From Primula veris (Eukaryota > Streptophyta > Magnoliopsida > Ericales > Primulaceae): a DNA stretch of 64,000 nucleotides. Position numbers and translations under genes: made by a program. Under the pieces are notes generated by a model. The model did no database searches and was not told where the DNA came from. It worked only from the letters and a program-made list of their open reading frames with translations. Shown piece after piece: positions 12,307 to 23,296 of this stretch; the stretch's first letter is position 1, and each line of letters opens with the position of its first letter. Location of the stretch: positions 29,014,126 to 29,078,125 of the forward strand of contig OY821747.1 in the NCBI GenBank assembly GCA_963682055.1, in the 5' to 3' direction.

Positions 12307-12605
12307 CTGCAGAATACAAATTTCAGCAAAAAAAACCTTGTAACATAATAACAGTAAATCATTTATGAGTCTACGCTTAAGGAGAAAAATTCAATACCCC
12401 CTAGAAATTCCAAAACATGAGAAACAATTATCCACATAATTTAAGGTTCGGTAGATCAATTGTGTAGAGATTTTATTAGAAGTATATACTTTGTAGCAAG
12501 ATCAATTTTCTAGGGATAAAAGTATATGTCTAAAAGATGTAATATAAACAATCAACAACCCTTTCAAAAAGAAAAATCAACGGTACATAGTCTAAATTCA
12601 ATTAC

Positions 12606-12700
12606 CTTTTATCTGGTAAATCACTTATTCGATGTATGATTGATTTTCTGTTTGTCGTATTCGTCTTTAGATTTTGCATAACCACCACTGGCAATGTTGC
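12606..12700 (-). pseudogene. F-box-like exon, copy A
   Basis: The exon ends RISDLPDK before an AAAAG/GTAATT donor. RISDLPD is the typical start of an F-box. A four-base insertion relative to block B (in the stretch before RISDLP) breaks the frame. Block C has the same insertion. Confidence 0.35.
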
Positions 12701-12716
12701 TTTCCATTTTGCAAGA

Positions 12717-12856
12717 GCTAAAAATTTAGTAACAGTGAGTGTTGCCAAATTTAGTAACAGTTTATAAAAAAAAAATGTTGCTAAATTTAGTGACACTCGC
12801 TTTACCATCAGTTTAGCAACAGACAATCTGACGGTAAGCTGACATTTTTTGTTGTG
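12717..12856. mobile_element. CACTA-type MITE, left end lost
   Basis: The right end reads CATTTTTTGTTGTG followed by TAT, as in the intact copies at 37313-37476 and 51162-51338. The left end and about 90 bases of flank are deleted here. Confidence 0.6.
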
Positions 12857-13513
12857 TATAGCCGGAGATATGTGCTATTAAATATTTCATCAGCATAACA
12901 CAACTGTGATAATTACTCTGTAAACATATAAATACGTTTTATGAAGTTAAGTGAATTGGATTTGGCACTTATAATCCGCATTATTATTCCAAAAATGGCT
13001 AACAAAATCAAATTTTCCAATAAGCAATTAAATATACACGTATAGCCTTTCTTTAAAAAAAAAATACCATATCAAAGAAGGTTGTTAATAGGTTATATTT
13101 GAAAACAAGAATACATAAATTGAATCAAATTTATCCAGTTAGTTAATCATTCTTTGTAGCCATATCCTTTGTTTATGTCCACATTGGTAGTCTTTATTAG
13201 GTCAATTATGCAAGAAGTAGATGCAAGCTTCAAGAACAAAACTTAATAACCTTTTCAAAAAATAATAATTTAGATTATCTATATTTTGATTATTGTAGGG
13301 AACAGCTTAAAGAAGAGAAATTTTTAAATTACTTCTGCAAATGGGAAAAGGACGGGGATTTATTTTGGGTGCTAAAACGAAGAGTATCAGATAACCACTT
13401 TACCAACTACAAAAGCAACAGCAAACATAATAACATTGATTTTTTTTCAAAAGGACATGTTAAGCCTTTAATATACAAGATAGCATATTAAATGACATTG
13501 TAAGTAACAATAT

Positions 13514-13688
13514 ATCTTGATGTCGTTTTCTTGATAGAATCAATTTCTGAAACTTTTGATCTTCTACTTAAAACTTTGAGAGGATTTCTAACAACTTCGG
13601 GGTCACTCGAAATAACTTGGCTTAAACCCATAGTTCTCCGCTTCATTCTCTTCCTAGTACTTCTCAAACCACCCATATACCCTTTCGG
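13514..13688 (-). pseudogene. RKRMKRR exon, copy A
   Basis: The minus-strand peptide contains GGLRSTRKRMKRRTMGLSQV and then DPEVVRNPLKVLS and DSIKKTTSR. Other copies end at an AG/GTATAT donor; here the donor GT is changed to AT. The family is not recognised. The basic run suggests a nuclear protein. Confidence 0.4.
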
Positions 13689-13961
13689 GGTAAGCAATTT
13701 TCTGGTGGAGAATTGTTCTTTCGGGGGATTAGGTGTGAGAAGCATGTGCATACAGAAACTCAGCCTGATGAACCGTTTGAATATTCTCATGGCCAGGGTC
13801 GTGCAGTTCTTCATCGTGGTCGTCATCGACATGGTGCTAAAGCCACCACATCTGGCCATGGGATTAATTTGCTACTGTGGTGCAGAAAATATCAGTTTGA
13901 AAGGATCTCCAGTTTTGAAATCACTGAAAAGAAACTACAATCTAAACCAAAGGTGACTTGA
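13689..13961 (+). pseudogene. 2-oxoglutarate/Fe(II) oxygenase fragment, copy A
   Basis: The product reads GKQFSGGELFFRGIRCEKHV, then TETQPDEPFEYSHG, then VLHRGRHRHGAKATTSGHG and INLLLWCR. This is the C-terminal half of the double-stranded beta-helix of a plant prolyl-4-hydroxylase-like oxygenase family (At3g18210 type, from memory). The distal iron-binding His and the 2-oxoglutarate-binding Arg lie in 'HRGRHRHG...SGHRINL'; here that Arg is Gly. The upstream half with the HxD motif is absent. A 24-base in-frame deletion relative to block B removes SSVFRELR. It is a dead fragment, opposite in strand to the neighbouring exons. Confidence 0.7.
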
Positions 13962-14223
13962 GAAGAAAATTAAATAGACAACGTAATCTAAAGTAAGAAA
14001 AAGGAAAAAACCCAGAGTAGGAAATAATAAAAGCTAATAGCCAAAAAGAATTATTTCATGTTGCAACTTAATCTAAGAGATTTTTACTATGAAAAATGGT
14101 TTTCTTATAGAACATAATTCATTGGTTCTAGACTTCATGTCCCCATTAGGCGTAAGCAAAATCACTGCTTAACTCAAAATTCCTTAAGAGTCATGGAATG
14201 TCAATCTAACTACCAGAGGAATC

Positions 14224-14358
14224 ACATAGGAGCACAAGGTCGTCGTTTTTGTCAATTCCGCATATTTTGCAAATATTTTCCTCCCAGGGAGCTTTTGGCA
14301 ATATGAAAAGATGACAAACTCATCTACTTAAGCATGCCAATCTTGCATATCCGACAGG
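14224..14358 (-). pseudogene. PHD-finger exon remnant, copy A
   Basis: A GCAG acceptor is followed by LVGYARLA and then VDEFVI. Shifted pieces of the region coding KICGIDKND follow. It matches the fuller exon at 39355-39623 but has internal deletions and stops before the second zinc-binding half. Confidence 0.6.
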
Positions 14359-14750
14359 CTGCATTAGCAAAATTAAATTTACATTTGTGAGATCTGACGA
14401 GAACTGGATTTCAGAATAGGACCTTTTAGTATAGCATCTAACTATCTATAGCTAACAATAAATGGAATTTGGTTAATGCCTGAAGGGATAGATATACAAA
14501 AAAATTGATATTTTTATTGCCCTAGTCTTTTGAAACATATTGACCAGCTCCATAACCATGTAATATTACTTGGCCTCAGGTTCAAATAATCATTTTATAT
14601 ATTGCCAGTTTAAATTATGTAATAAAGAACACTGAGAAGTGATAAGAAAATGAAGCAATCTACGCAACAGTATAGCAGAAGTATAATCCCGGTCTGCTAA
14701 ATATCAGACAAATATCTAAATATACTCGGACAAATATCTAAATATACGGA

Positions 14751-15185
14751 TGGTTTGTAGGAGCAGATGATTACAATTCCGAAGGGCTTATTGGAGAGTA
14801 TTTGCAAAGGGTGTGGGAATTAAGGACTATATCTAATATTGTTGAGCAATCTTCCGAAGATAGATATAAAGTTGGTGCTAATTTAGCTAACCAAACAGAC
14901 ATGAAAAATGAAGATCTGCGTGAGTTGCAAGATATGTATAATGAAAAAACGCTTTCTTTGAATAGGATGATTGATGAAAAAGATTCCTTACACACAGCTA
15001 TTGTTGAAGAAACAAGGAAGACGCAGAGCCTTACTCGAGATCCTGTCAGAAGAGTGTTAGATGAGCAAGAGATGTTAAGTCAAGAACTAGAACTAGATGA
15101 GCAAGAGATGTTAAGTCAAGAGCAAGAGTTGGACAACTGGGGTAAACAAGATGGAGTTGGCAATCAGTCAATAACTCAGTTATAG
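14751..15185 (+). pseudogene. IDN2/FDM-type XS protein fragment, copy A
   Basis: The frame runs GWFVGADDYNSEGLIGEYLQ, then RTISNIVEQSSED, NLANQTDMKNEDLRELQDMY and SLNRMIDEKDSLHTAIVEET. 'GW..(R/G)ADDYNS.G.IG..L' is the end of the XS domain and the rest is the start of the long coiled coil of IDN2/FDM proteins. In known plants these bind double-stranded RNA in RNA-directed DNA methylation. Here a 36-base stretch coding LDEQEMLSQE is duplicated in tandem near the end, and a stop follows. The upstream XS body and downstream XH domain are missing. Block C lacks this region; block B has a more broken copy at 40192-40495. Confidence 0.7.
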
Positions 15186-15599
15186 ACAAATCCAACAAAA
15201 ATGTGAAAATGCTGGTGAAGTGTTTAAGATGTGTGTTTCACTTTGTAATGAACTGATATCTTGAAGTTTTTTTGTATCAAATTTATACGTCTTAAAAAAT
15301 GTAGCAAAAAAAAACTATTTCATGTTATAACTTGATCTAAGTGATTCTTACTATGAAAATTTATTTTCTTTAAGAACGTAAGTCGTTGGTTCCAGACTCC
15401 ATATCCCTATTAGGCGTAAGCAAAATCACTGCTAAACTAAAAATCCCTTTAGAGTCAGCGAATCTAGATCTATCTATCGAGGAATCTTTTGCAGCAACTC
15501 CAAGGACAACTCGCAAAAAAGGATAAAAATAAACTCTGTCTTAGCGTCTTATTCACTACAATCTGTTCGCAAGTTGCATTCTTATAAAACAATTAATGT

Positions 15600-16900
15600 C
15601 TTGATTATCTAAGGAAAAAAGGCAACTGATCATATTAAGTACCTTAAAGAAGAATATACACATATCTTTAGTAAAAGACTATTCTCCATTAATAACAAAG
15701 TTGGATAAATTTGAGAAGAGTCATGAAAAGCAAATGCAGGAGCAAAGTAATTACTTCATTCTTTTAGTACATGATCGTAAAACAATATAATATAACCTAG
15801 AGAACACAAACTGACTCAAAGAACCGTTACGAAAAACAACTGTAGTATAAGTGGAATATTGAATATAGAACAACCCTAGAATCTAAGATTGCACCGCAAT
15901 ATTCATAAAAATACATAGAGCTTTACGGTCAGTTAAATGTTATACAAACATCAAGTAAAAGAAATTAATCGAAGCATTACCTTGCGACCAGGCCATGTTA
16001 TGAAATGTGATGAACAACGATCTTTCCATTGTGTCATTACTTAAGTATCGCCGCCTTTTATTTTTCTTCGAGATACTCCAGTTATGTCGAAAATTTAAGT
16101 CATTGCCGCCTTTTTTTACTATCACAAAACAATTATAAAGATGTTTACTTTGCTTAAAAGAGCAAACTTTGCAACTTGGTAACACGAGAATTAATAACAA
16201 ATCAAAGATCTACTCATTTATAAAAATGCATTCTATCATCATTTCTTGTAGATTGATTAACTATTACTCCTTTGATCTCAATTTAATAAGGTTCGTAAAC
16301 GTGCAAAATTATACGAGGAAAAATTAAGCGTAGAAATTAGGCACCTAACTATGTAATAATATTTTTAATGTATATATTCGATATTTTGATGTATAAAAAA
16401 CTACACCCGGAAACTGCATGGATAAACCCTAAAGATTTCAACTTTCTTAGAACTTGTATCTCTTTGATAAAATGGGTAATAAATTATGGATATATATTAT
16501 AATAAGCAGAATCTAATAAACAAAACAAAACCCTAAGTCATTAAAGTGCATCCCACAAAGAAAAAAACTACACCCGGAAACTGCATGGATAAACCCTAAA
16601 AATTTCAATTTGTTGAGAACTTGTATCTCTATGGTAAATGGAAAATAAATCATGGATACATATTAGAATAAGAAGAATCTGATGAACAAAACAAAACAAA
16701 ACCCTTGATCATTAACTGCATCACACAAAGAAAAAAAACTATACATATTTTTAGATTGAGAGAGAGAGATTCTACCAGGATATGTACTGAAAAGCTGCAT
16801 TTTATTTTTACGAGGAAGAACAAATATGAGTGGTTTCGATAAGCTGCTATTTATAGAGTTTTAATAGTTTATATAAGCTAAACCCTAATTACGGCGGCTG
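15600..16900 (-). repeat. Unit U, copy 2 (U2)
   Basis: Matches the other unit U copies in order and is nearly identical to 52560-53860 in block C. It holds the basic exon at 15981-16112 and a leader-like CT-rich stretch near 16.77 kb. A sub-segment starting CTACACCCGGAAACTGCATGG is tandemly repeated at about 16403 and 16568. Confidence 0.65.
15981..16112 (-). pseudogene. Basic 'KKNKRRR' exon, copy in U2
   Basis: The peptide reads DLNFRHNWSISKKNKRRRYL then SNDTMERSLFITFHNMAWSQ, followed by a CAAG/GTAATG donor. Length changes relative to U1 are multiples of three, so the frame is kept. The protein family is unknown. Confidence 0.45.
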
Positions 16901-17171
16901 TTCCGTTTATATATATTGACTGAAAGTTGGGATTAATCTATGGTCTTATGCACTAATAATAATTAAACAATTAAATTAGGCCCACTAAAATACCCAAGCT
17001 AGTTATATGCATTAAATATGTAAATCCATTTCTCACCTTTTTTTTTTTTTTTTTTCACTCTATTTCAATTGTATATCTTAAATTTTTTATTTTATTTATT
17101 TATTTTTCACGTTTCGTTTTATCGTTTTGATTCCCATATTCGGTTTACTTTGTGGAAACTCATGTGGTCCT

Positions 17172-17425
17172 GATATGGGTGGCATCGGTTCGGTATCGAA
17201 CTTTTTGACTACATACCGATATCATACCAAACTAGTTTGTTTTGAGAATTTTTATACCATTACCAAACCAAACTATTCGGTTGTTTTGCTTCGGTTTTGT
17301 TTTTATAGCAAACTTTAGAATTTACAAATGATGATAGAAAAATGGTGCGTATTGAGAAAAAAACATAATATAAAATTTTAAAAGTAGTAGAATAAAAATA
17401 TATATTTATTTATATTATTATTACA
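17172..17425. mobile_element. Left half of a GGTTCGGTA-type MITE, block A
   Basis: GGGTGGCATCGGTTCGGTAT and following GGTTCGG/CCGAAC-type sequence match the left half of the fuller copy at about 54127-54732. The right half was lost by a deletion joining 17425 to 17447. Confidence 0.5.
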
Positions 17426-17446
17426 TAAACGTACGGACGGGCCTAT

Positions 17447-17993
17447 AGCCCCCAAAAACGTATATTTCCAAACCCCCCCGTTTGACAAAATATTAAATAT
17501 ATATATTTCATATTTTTTCCTAATCAATAGTTATCTATTACCGAATGGTTGGTTTTCTAACTAAATAGTGTAGTTAACCCGTGTTCAAGTATTTGCGGAG
17601 ACAAGATTTGTTTTTTTATTTCATTATAGAATTTAGTAAACTAATGAACCATTTAATTTTATTTAAGTTTCTATATGGTCTCTTATATTAAAGAAAATAG
17701 GAAATGACCTGATTTGTTAAATAGATAACATATTTGGCTCCTGTTTTCCTTTTAAAAAAATCATAGTATAATTGTAGGTTGAATGCGAAATTTGTAAAAA
17801 AAAATCTTCGTATCATTGATTTTTTTGTTAAATGTGCTCAACTTATTGCATATAATATTTTCTAGCTTAATATTTTACTATTTGTTAATTGTATCTTATA
17901 AATTTTATTTAAATAACTTCTTCTTTTTTATGAAGAAAAAAAAGCCCAATTTTTAAGTTGGTCTAAGGCCGCAAAACTCTGTAAACGGTCCTG
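17447..17993. mobile_element. hAT-like MITE relic, block A
   Basis: Matches 55435-55994, whose ends read CAGAGCCGT and ACGGCCCTG. The left end is missing here because of the deletion at 17425/17447. Confidence 0.45.
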
Positions 17994-18502
17994 CGTGTAT
18001 TTAAACTATTTTTATTGGAGTCTAGCCCACTAGTCTACTCTAGTGGGTTTAATAACATACCGTTAAATACATCTAATCATCTCCTATGGTAATTGTTAAT
18101 TTACATCGAATCTAAATTACATTACCCAATATCCATTTAATTATAATTTTAAATCAACAATGATAACGTTTGTATTATTTTAAATCTTTTATGCTCTAAA
18201 AATAAAAACAAATTAATAAAGTGAAAAGTGAAAAGTGAGAAAAGACGTAGTTTCCTATATATGCTAGACTTGAAGCAAACTAATTGTTGCCTCGTTGGCT
18301 AATTAAATAAACCTTTTTTAGAGTTTCTCAAGTTTCACCAATTTTTCTCCTTATGTCCAAGATTGCATGTTTCAAAATTATAATGTTCTTTTAAAATTCT
18401 AACCGTTAACAATAAGTGAGGACATAAAAGTAATCATTAAAGTTATAGAAAAGCTAATTATAATTAAAAAAAACGTAGGAACCAAAATATCAATATAGAA
18501 AT

Positions 18503-20867
18503 TCACGTATTATAAATAGGTTTCTTATTGTAAAGCATCTCATATGGACTTTTATTTATCAGTAAAGGAGATGGTGTTCTATTTATTAAGTAAGCTGCAG
18601 TTAAAATACAATCACCCCAAAACTTTAAAGGCAAAAAAGACTTAACTGTAAGAGCTCTAGCCATGTTTAAAAGATGTTGATGCTTTCTTTCTACTATACC
18701 ATTCTGTTGTGGTGTTTCAACACAACTTGTTTGATGAATAATACCATTTCTAACATAAAAATCAAGTAAATTAAACTTAGTATCATCATCACTCCTTAAT
18801 ATTTTAATTCTATACTGAAACTGATTTTCAACCATTTTACAAAAATCGGGTAATATTGTAGCAGTTTCAGATTTGTGTTTTAATAAAAAAAATCCATGTA
18901 CATCTTGTAAAATCATCTACAATAGTTAAAAAATAATGAAAGCCATCATAAGTAGCAGTAGCATAAGGACCCCAGATATCACAATGTATTAGTTCAAAAG
19001 CATAAGGAAAACTCAGTCTATGTTGTTTTGCTACATGACAAACATCACGAGTACAATTCTGAGTAGTAAACTTGACTTTTACATCATTAGAAATTAAACC
19101 TAACACTTGAATAGAAGAATGCCCTAACCTAAGATGGCAGATATTAGGCTTATTCTGCAAAAAACTACTATTACAACTAACACCTTCAGCTCTCTTGAAA
19201 ACATATAAACCATTCTTTGCCTCAGCCCTACCAATCATCCTCAAAGAGGTCTGGTCCTGAATATAATATGATTGTGAATTAAAAGTAACAGACAAAGAAG
19301 AATCCTTTGTTATTTTATTAACATATACTAAATTAAACCCAAAAGAAGGCACACACAGGGCATTATACAAAGTAATTTCATTTTTAAAAACTACAGTACC
19401 TATATGTGTTACATTAGCAATTTGTCCATTTGGCAGGTTAACATGAGACACTACTTCTTTAAATTTATCAAAATGTACTAATGAATTCACCATATGCTCA
19501 CTAGCACCACTATCAATAATCCACAAATCGTTATTATTTAATAAAGTAGTTTGATAACTATTCTGACATGCATTAGAGAAGGGAAAGAAACCATGTGTAC
19601 CTGACATGCCTGTATACACCATATTAGAAAGAGATGATGTAGTATCCTGAATATTAGTAGCAGCTTGGTTTTGATTATCTAAACCATTCTTCTGCTGCTC
19701 TGGACCAGCAATTCTATCACTACCCTGCTGAATTATGGGATAAGATGAATGAAAAGGAGTTTGTTCCAAATGATTATTCATACCAACCTGACACCCAATT
19801 CTACCATTACCCATACCATACTGGTTCTCCCCATAATTTCTTTCTCCTTGATAAGAAACTTGATGAAGCATATTATTTCCCCCAAAATTAGAGTTAAAAC
19901 CCCTTGGTCTAGAAACCCAATTTGGTGGATACCCATACAACTTGTAACATCTCTCTTTTGTATGCTTAATAGATCCACAGTGAGAACATTTCATTGAATT
20001 TCTTCTACCAAAGGAAGGCCTAAAAGGTCTGGAAACTGGATTAATAGGTGGCCTAAAAGTTTGATTATGTGATGGTCTAAAATTCTAATTATGTTGAGTG
20101 GCAAAAACCATATTATTACCCAGATTTACACTATGTACCCCCAATTTTTTTTGTTTCTCATCTTGATTAACCAATTGATATATATCATTTAAAGAAGGAA
20201 GAGGTTTCATTAAAAGAATGTGACTTCTTACATGAGCATACTTAGTATTTAATCCCATCAAGAAGATCATCTTAAAAGCCCTATGTTCTCTAGCAATTAT
20301 AGCACCCATGAAATTACAAGTACACCCTCCTGTTACACCACAAGTACACCTAGAAAGAGGGCTAAGAATACTTAATTGATTCCATAATGTCTCTAATTTG
20401 GTAAAATAAGCTGAAACTGTAAGATCATTCTGTACAATATTATGTATATCCTGATGTAATTCATATATCCTAACCTTATTACCCTGTGCAAACCTCTCTA
20501 TAAGTTCTCTCCACATCTTAGCAGCACTATCCACATATAAAATAGACTGCCCAATCTCACTATTTACTGAATTTATAATCCATGACATCACAATTAAATT
20601 GCACTGTAACCATGCCCCATGCATTGAATCATCTATAGGTGGACAAATTAGACTACCAGTAACAAAACCCAGTTTTAACTTAGCGCCTATAGATATCTCC
20701 ATGGATCTTTTCCAAGAATGGTAATTAAGTCCTGATAACAAGGGATTAACTAAACTATTGATTGTATTTTCATTTGTGCCTATGTAATAAGGACTCATGG
20801 TGGTTATACGTTGATTGGGTATAGGTGGATTATTATCCCTATTATTGTTAGCCAAGTCTTCAGACAT
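18503..20867 (-). pseudogene. Copia gag-protease-integrase reading frame (broken)
   Basis: The likely start is the ATG at 20867 (MSEDLANNN). The copia gag N-terminal region reads LNYHSWKRSME and a later piece WRELIERFAQGNK. A single TAG at 20085-20087 interrupts gag. Beyond it a zinc knuckle CSHCGSIKHTKERC (C-x2-C-x4-H-x4-C), protease DSGAS, and the pre-integrase segment HLRLGH...C..C follow. The integrase core begins HCDIWGP and VDDFTR, is frameshifted near 18.88 kb, then resumes with SDDDTKF (usually SDNG.EF) and QQNGIVERKH. It ends at PIYNT at the element edge. Confidence 0.85.
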
Positions 20868-21164
20868 ATTTCTAAAAAAAAAACAAGAAATCTTCTTATT
20901 TAAAACCAATTTAATCAATTGCTGAATCGTAAACCAGAAACCCCCAATTCGAATATTCAAGAACCCTAATTTTCAGATAATTCCAGTAACACCAATTAAT
21001 CAACAAACTAAAGTAATAGTTGATTAGAATATACCAGATGGTGAATTGAGACGAACAACGAAATAAACCCCAAAATAAAACCCTAGCGCGATCAATCTTT
21101 AACCAGATTCTTCAAAGAAAAATGATAAATCTTCAAAATTAACACATCGTACGATCATTATATC

Positions 21165-21176
21165 GCTCTGATACCA
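21165..21176 (-). other. Primer binding site (initiator Met tRNA)
   Basis: The minus strand reads TGGTATCAGAGC, directly after the LTR end TTTTTTACA. This is the usual plant copia primer binding site. Confidence 0.9.
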
Positions 21177-21459
21177 TGTAAAAAATCACAAAACCTCTAT
21201 ATTAGGTTGATTAATACATTTATATATAAACGAATTTAGGCAGAATATTTAGAGAGAGAGAGAGAGATTGTAAAACTGAAATTTTCATATATCAAAATAA
21301 TAAACTGGAGAAACTATTTATAAAATAGTTTCTCCTATTTACAAACAAGTCATTTAAGTTACAGAATACACATAATTGGTCTGTCAAAGTCCAATTTACA
21401 TTTTAGTACACTTATTCAAGAATAGTTACAAATCAGTCCTTTAATAACACAATGTTACA
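21177..21459 (-). mobile_element. Copia 5' LTR
   Basis: On the + strand it begins TGTAAAAAATC and ends AATGTTACA, giving TGTAA/TTACA inverted ends and 283 bp. A (GA)n run lies inside. The inner end is fixed by the adjacent primer binding site; the outer end is inferred from the inverted termini. Confidence 0.7.
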
Positions 21460-22045
21460 CATAAAACAAACTACTAATATACTTATACTTAATACGTATC
21501 ATTTTTTTTTTAAATCATGCACAAATTTGAAAGAGTTTTCATACCACATTGTTGGTAGTTAGCGAAGAAGTTAAAAAATGCTTCTCTTTTATTTTAGTAT
21601 GGGGGTGGTGCAGCCACTTTCATTCTATTCCTAACTCCTCCCATGTTGGTAGTGACGTATTTACGGTACAATATCAGATTATTCAAGTCTAACGGTAATA
21701 GATTTCGGAAATCACGGTATTCTATCTACATTCATACCATATTATGTAGATTTCCACATGAAATCAATCACAATTTAGCACAAGAACAGGTAATTCTTCT
21801 AAAAGATTCTAGATTCAGGTTTGCTCTGCCGTTATGGGTTTATAGTTACTCCTGTATCAAAAGATATGCTAAACTCGGTGAAAATCTTTGTTGATCTTGT
21901 CAGCCACCTCGCACTGTCAATTAAATAGTTGTCGACTAGTCGGGAAGGGAAACAGGAAAGGATGATTTTTTTTACCGAAATTTATACGTGAAATAATGAT
22001 ATATGGGAAACGAAAAGCGAGAAAAAATGTGCGACTTGGTTCTTT

Positions 22046-22126
22046 AAAATGACTTAAAATGACTGAAACTGTTTTAAAATGACTCATACTATTTTTAAAA
22101 TGACTAAGACTATTTTTAAAATGAAT
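22046..22126. repeat. About 21-bp tandem repeat (TTTTAAAATGACT)
   Basis: Four to five copies of TTTTAAAATGACT with short variable spacers. It is absent from block C, where the same flank continues directly. It adjoins the LINE tail on its 3' side. Confidence 0.7.
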
Positions 22127-22149
22127 TAAGGCGACACAAGGAGTTTGAT

Positions 22150-22400
22150 TATAAAATAACTACCCCTTAAATAAGGAATTTGTTTTTGGTCTAGCCAATA
22201 TGGAGCGTGAAGGTGACTTGGCAAATCTATTGGTCTAAACAAAGTGTGATTAGCAGCTCAACAACCCATTTTAGCTAGTCCATCTGCCACATGGTTTTGT
22301 TCCCTAAAAACATGTAAACAAAGCAAATTCATTAGTTTGAGAATATCTTCCCATAAAATGTGAAATTTAGGACTAGGAGCTACTATATAATTAATAATGC
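22150..22400 (-). mobile_element. LINE 3' fragment with RNase H-like end
   Basis: The minus strand reads APSPKFHILWEDILKLMNLL, then FREQNHVADGLAKMGC and RPIDLPSHLHAPYWLD. 'RE.N.VAD.LA' is the C-terminal motif of the RNase H-like domain at the end of plant LINE pol. It is specific to block A. The tandem repeat at 22046-22126 lies where a LINE tail would be. Confidence 0.65.
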
Positions 22401-22842
22401 TTTAGAAAACATATATATACGTTGTATATAAACCCACTAGTTTGATTATAAAAATAAAAATAAAACCAGTAGATTTTTTTTGGTATTAAAACCATTAGTT
22501 TGGTAATTAAATTTTATAAAACAATTTCCGAAATAAAACTCTTACCAGTTACCGAGAAAATGTGTTCAATCAACTACCCTCTACACATTTTTCAAAACCA
22601 ATTGTTCGTGCGAAAATTGAAAATAATGTGAACAGTATGTGCTCGTAGGAGAAACAAGAAACTTTAATTAATGAAGATTTAGGCTCAAAATACAAAATTC
22701 TAACAAAAAAAAATAGAAGGTTGGTTACACAACTGTATAGTTTCTTTAAACATTACAAGGGTAAATGTTTCACTTATTCATGACACAAATGTTGACAATG
22801 ACGTACAACCATAAAAACACCACGATAAATTACAGAAATCAA

Positions 22843-23131
22843 ATGCAGCCACAACGACGAAACAACCCTTATAGTAAATAATTGAAAACCTAAGGGTTTG
22901 GTTCAATAGGTCGTCAAAAGGACATTAGGTTTGTAGATCAGATCAGCTTATATCTGTATGTTAGAGGTGAGAGGCAAGGCAAGGCAAGGCAAGTCTACTA
23001 TTTCGCTGCGATTAATTTGAACCTTGAAGAAAGCCATCTTCTGAAGCATCAGCGTCCCCTGAAAGACAACCATAAAGCCGCTTATTCTTTTTCTTCTAAC
23101 GAAGGTTTAGATCATTCAATTAAATTCATCA
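22843..23131. other. Repeat-derived spacer
   Basis: Related to the 11.6-12.1 kb part of block A but diverged, with a GGCAAGGCAAGGCAAGGCAAG short tandem repeat at about 22972. No gene is seen. Confidence 0.4.
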
Positions 23132-23296
23132 TCAAATAATAAGAAAATGGCACTCCCCCTTCGAAATATTGCTAAATTCATAATCTTTTTTGGGTGTCCA
23201 AAACTTCACCCAATATGAAACCGACAGCACAAGCTTCTTCACTTTAAGAGATCGAAGAAGCAATTCCAAACAAGTGAAAATCACTTTGGAATAATC
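23132..23296 (-). pseudogene. Terminal exon, LRR-like copy
   Basis: After a GTGCAG acceptor the frame reads DYSKVIFTCLELLLRSLKVK, then KLVLSVSYWVKFW, KKDYEFSNIS and a stop after HFLII. It contains a LELLLRSLK..K.L.LS stretch not present in the A, B and C copies. That stretch resembles the leucine-rich segments of plant F-box/FBD proteins. The family call is tentative. Confidence 0.4.

Larger units (their letters stand above)
18503..21490 (-). mobile_element. Truncated Ty1/copia element
   Basis: In minus orientation it has a 5' LTR, an initiator-Met-tRNA primer binding site, gag, zinc knuckle, protease and part of integrase. Reverse transcriptase, RNase H and the 3' LTR are absent. Block C has an uninterrupted version of the site (about 56500). 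ACGTAT is present at both edges in A. About 30 bases beyond the LTR end are also absent from C. Confidence 0.85.
9881..22842. repeat. Segmental duplication, block A
   Basis: Collinear with block C (42134-57896): 9881-11066 matches 42134-43323, 11067-13925 matches 49428-52405, 15425-17425 matches 52405-54365, 17447-18507 matches 55435-56505, 21491-22050 matches 56505-57055, and 22430-22842 matches the flanks at 57150-57896. Differences are blocks: the copia at 18.5-21.5 kb and a LINE piece at 22.1-22.4 kb in A only, and 13.93-15.42 kb missing from C. Part of A (10.64-15.12 kb) also matches block B. Confidence 0.85.

Noticed and set aside
13488..13859. 123-codon minus-strand frame as a single gene
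   Set aside because: Its first half is antisense to the oxygenase fragment; only the part below about 13690 recurs as an exon.
20085..20960. Start of copia gag at 20960
   Set aside because: The upstream residues are the leader; the ATG at 20867 (MSEDLANNN) fits the usual copia gag start better.
21165..21176. tRNA gene remnant
   Set aside because: It is the 12-base copia primer binding site next to the LTR, with no cloverleaf sequence around it.
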